DNA from: Coprinellus micaceus
Taxonomy: Eukaryota > Basidiomycota > Agaricomycetes > Agaricales > Psathyrellaceae
Direction: 5' to 3'
Length of the DNA: 64,000 nucleotides
Assembly (NCBI GenBank): GCA_951394405.1
Contig: OX596336.1
Span: 2,604,001 to 2,668,000, forward strand
A program made the position numbers and the translations under genes. Numbering within the stretch: position 1 is the first letter of the stretch; the number at the start of each line of letters is the position of its first letter. The notes under the pieces were generated by a model. The model ran no database searches. It worked only from the letters and a program-made list of their open reading frames with translations, and was not told the origin of the DNA. Below, piece after piece: positions 61,066 to 64,000 of the stretch.

Positions 61066-62742
61066 TCAACAATCGTACTTGACGAGCTGCTCTCCTCCAG
61101 ACCTATCAATCTTGATCAAGCGCTTCCCGATACACCCGTACAAGATCCTAGTAGGGTTTTGCCCCAGCGTGCCCACCGTCAACCCACTCGACTTTGCTTT
61201 CGCCGACAGGGAGTCCTTGAGCTTGTTGAGCGGTATACTGCGGTCCGGCGCCCCAAGTAGTTGTACGAGGAGGTAGGCTGTCAGGATTTCTTGCGCGCTG
61301 GGCCCTTGAGACGAGGCTGTTGATACAGAGGAGTGAGATGGGGAGTCGAGGGTGGGCGCTTGCTCGCTAAGGGTACGCAGGGCGGCACTGGGAGGGTGAG
61401 GTCAGTGCAGAGAAGAGATTAGAATGCCATGATCTCCGCTTACATGATGTCCTTTGTTGAAGACGGACGCTTCCCATCTTGAGCATGGCATAGCATGTCA
61501 CCGTAAACTGATGCAATCTTCGATGATATCCTTTCTACCTCTGCACCAAGCTTGACACCGCCAGCCTTTGGCGTCTGACGTCGTGCAGGTTCAGCCAGGT
61601 CTGGGGGCGGCAGCCTTTGGGGTGTGTCTGGCTGAGGTTCTGGTTGCCCGGCCTTTCTCACGGACTCCGGAGGTGGCACTGGGGATGAAGGGGCGAGAGG
61701 TTCATCCTTCTCCTTTGAAGGGGTAAGGGGCGGTTCCTCTGCGACTAGCGTAGGATCAGAGGTTGTGAAGGTCATGACTCCAGAATCGGCCGGTGCGCCG
61801 TCCTTCTGTGGGGTGGGCATGGTGAAGGAGGCATCGTTGAGACCGTTGAAATCGGCTTGCTCGTCAAGGAGGAGGTTGGAAGTGAACTTGAGAGTCCGCG
61901 AAGCTTCGCCGGGGGTGTTCCAGAGCTTGTCTTCGAGTGGAGACGAGACGCGGCGCGCTGATTTGGATGGGGGTTTGGAGGTAGGCAGTTTGGGCTTGGA
62001 ATATTTCTTGGCCAGAAGAACCTTCTTCTGCGGAAAGGTTAGTTGACTGGGACGCGCACGGGGGAGCGCCACACGCACCCTCTCATTCAGTTCTTCCAAT
62101 CGCGAGTGGAGTTGGCGGATGGTTTCTTCTTCAGCCTTGAGACTGGACTTGGAGGCGACTAGGGTGTCAGGCTAGTGGTGCAAAGTGAGATGGTTGAACA
62201 TTAAACAAGAAGAAAGTGAGACACACCTGCGGTTGGTCCTTCTCCTGCTCCCTGAGGGTCCTCTCCAGCCTGGCGATGCGGTCGCGGGCTCCTCCTAATC
62301 CATCGATGATACCCGACAGCTGCTGGCTTGCCCGGGGCATAGGCCGGATCTTGTGGCTGTCGAACGAGGTCAGTGAAGATCTCTGGGGCAAGGAGGGTTG
62401 GACTCACTACCGGTGCAGCAGCTTCAACGCAGATTGGGCGTGAACCTCCGGGGCGATCTCCGGCGCCCTGTCGTCCCTCCTTGCTGCAGTCCTCCTCAGA
62501 GGAGTAGCACCGACAAACTCGACGCGCTTGAGACGGCCCTCATCGTTGGAGGTGGGCCTGAGGGTGAAGAGGCCGAGCTCGGTGGCATCGACGTCGCGAA
62601 TGAGGTGGCCGATCTCTGCGGCGAGGACAGCCTGTGTGAAGGGGGTGGGTGTGTGTGTGCGGGCTGTGTGGTGGGCAATGGCGGAGATGGAGCGTGTGCG
62701 GTGTGTGAGGCGGTCGATCTGGTCGGAGAGAAGGGCAGCCAT
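61066..62742 (-). CDS. Unknown coiled-coil protein
   Basis: Exons (minus) 62742-62411, 62356-62227, 62171-62079, 62027-61444 and 61387-61066 join in phase to about 486 aa. No family was recognised. N-terminal ~110 residues are predicted helical (MAALLSDQIDRLTHRTRSIS), followed by a coiled coil over exons 2-3 (IDGLGGARDRIARLERTLRE, then SLKAEEETIRQLHSRLEELN), a Lys-rich and Pro/Ser-rich disordered middle, and a folded-looking C-terminal ~90 residues with a winged-helix feel (EILTAYLLVQLLGAP, then YGCIGKRLIKIDR). A helical/coiled-coil/linker layout could suit a microtubule, kinetochore or scaffold role, but this is guesswork. The stop upstream of the start codon in frame supports the ATG at 62742. 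Confidence 0.65.
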
Positions 62743-64000
62743 GATGGCAGATCAAACAGCGCCTCTTTTGCGTCCCTCACCATCCCCCGCGATGTGGGAG
62801 CCCCTTCCCCTCATCGTCTACGGTTACGCCATCCACCCTCTCTCGCCGTCTCGCAGGGACACCTATTCCACGCCCCGCAGTCGCCTCTCCACCGTCACAG
62901 AGGCCTCGGCCGACGAGCACACCTTCAGCAATGTCGTCAATCTCGAGGTCGGAGACGAGGTCTATGCCTTTGAAAAGTACACCCCATCGCCCAGGGAGCC
63001 CGTAGATGGGATCTGGTACAGAGGGTGCGTCATGCATCACCAGGGGACAGACAGCTCCTCGCGGTATTGATTCATTTTATCCTCTGTAGTTACGTTGTAT
63101 GCACGACACGTCGTCCACCCGTCGTCTGGTCGCTATCCTCCGAAGGCTCCAACCCAAGGCCGCCAGCAAAGTCCGAGGAGTCGCAGCAAGTGTTCATTGG
63201 CATCTTCCCCCGCTCCCATATCTATATCCGAGACGAGCTTACCGACGCAGAAGGCCGCCTCCCTGAATTGCACAGGGCCCTGAATGGCGGAGGCAGTACC
63301 ACCAGCAGCCAGAATAGCGGGTATGGGCGCGACAGTCCAGCAGACTTGTACTCGGCATGGAATAAGGACAAGGCCACCTTGGGGATGGGGACAGTAATGG
63401 AGGAGCCTGAAGACGAGTACCAAGCCGGACGCACTTCCTACCGCCTGGGTCCCCCTCCAGACCAAGCCCATTCTTCACGAGCAGGCCTCCCAGTCTATTC
63501 TAACAGCATTCGATCCGCGTCACCCACCGACTCTCAAGTGGCGAAACCCCCTCCCCCTCGACCATCCCTCAAGTCTGGAGATGACACCCGCGAAGGACAG
63601 AAGCAACCCATTATCGACGAAATAGCGTCGGCCCTCCGCGAATGGCACCATCTCATGTTCCAATACCTCGCAAGACGGGACTACCAACTCTTCCACATGG
63701 TCAAAGACCAGATAGAGGCACTACACCTTGGTCGACGGCAACTCTTGGCGTCAGCACTCAGTGCAGAGGAGACCGTAAACATGCGTCGCGACTGCGTAAC
63801 GAAACTCGTTGTTGGAAATCTCATTCAGGGCTTGGACGTGATTGTCCGTCACCCGACTTGGGGGGGCTTGGTGAACGTTGACGTCGAAGGCGGAGGAGAT
63901 CCTCGGAGCTGGATAAGCGCAATTCGAATGTATACCATGCAGGTGTCTCTGGCATATTTGGACATCTCGCGGGAGGACATGAAGCTGGGTGGCCTACGGC
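62741..64000 (+). CDS. DOCK-family guanine nucleotide exchange factor, N-terminal part (cut by window end)
   Basis: Exon 1 from ATG 62741 or 62744 to 63024, exon 2 from 63090 onward; the rest lies outside. DOCK proteins activate Rac/Cdc42 through a C-terminal DHR2 domain not included here. Seen: an N-terminal SH3-like region beginning LIVYGYAIHP and ending IFPRSHIYIRDEL, then a Pro/Ser linker, then the helical block ALREWHHLMFQYLARRDYQL, IEALHLGRRQLLASALSAEE and LIQGLDVIVRHPTWGGLV, which match remembered fungal DOCK180-like proteins. ATG 62744 has codons MADQTAPLL; the ATG just before it is in frame too. The gene is divergent from the unknown coiled-coil gene, with overlapping start codons. 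Confidence 0.82.

Overview
This window is nuclear DNA of a filamentous fungus, most likely a mushroom-forming basidiomycete (Agaricomycetes). The evidence is intron-dense genes (most introns 46-65 nt, GT-AG with short CTNAC-type branch regions), tight head-to-head and tail-to-tail packing on both strands, and typical basidiomycete families: a class IV chitin synthase, a membrane P450, the sacsin-like DUF3684 type of protein, Rax2, DOCK and LIM-RhoGAP regulators. Nothing bacterial, viral, transposon-like or CRISPR-like was seen. Exon joins were worked out by hand from reading frame, splice signals and family motifs; phases were checked for nearly all genes listed.

Layout. 0.3-8.5 kb: a DH-BAR-SH3 Rho exchange factor and a PMR1-type Golgi Ca2+/Mn2+ ATPase (both minus). 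9.8-13.3 kb: an aldo-keto reductase and a BTB/POZ protein (plus). 13.9-18.1 kb: LIM-C1-RhoGAP protein (minus), divergent from KTI12 (tRNA wobble modification/Elongator). 20.4-27.2 kb: RNA polymerase II elongation factor ELL, a single-pass membrane protein of unknown function and a cytochrome P450 (plus). 28.0-28.1 kb: a U6 snRNA gene (minus) in an otherwise gene-free stretch. 28.7-31 kb: a C2H2 zinc-finger protein and an unknown basic nuclear-type protein (minus). 31.6-37.9 kb: a very large sacsin-like protein with an N-terminal GHKL ATPase module and a C-terminal HEIAH motif (minus). 38.5-42.1 kb: class IV chitin synthase (minus). 42.3-49.0 kb: a CDKN3-like phosphatase and SKI3 (plus). 50.0-55.8 kb: Rax2 with a C-terminal SH3 domain, a complex I 17.8-kDa-type subunit and a FAM210/DUF1279 mitochondrial protein (minus). 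55.9-57.2 kb: S-adenosylmethionine decarboxylase (plus). 57.4-60.9 kb: DBF4 (minus) and ATG5 (plus), divergent. 61.1-64 kb: an unknown coiled-coil protein (minus) whose start codon overlaps that of a divergent DOCK-family exchange factor (plus, cut by the window end).

Most genes are housekeeping and need not act together. One theme does recur: cell polarity and wall growth (RhoGEF-BAR, LIM-RhoGAP, DOCK, Rax2 and chitin synthase all lie within 64 kb). No clear new multi-gene system was found. The observations most worth a second look are the sacsin-like ATPase/HEIAH protein with a 17-nt microexon and an unresolved junction, the Rax2-SH3 fusion, the GC-AG intron in the chitin synthase gene, the U6 gene with an unusual 3' domain, and the overlapping divergent start codons.
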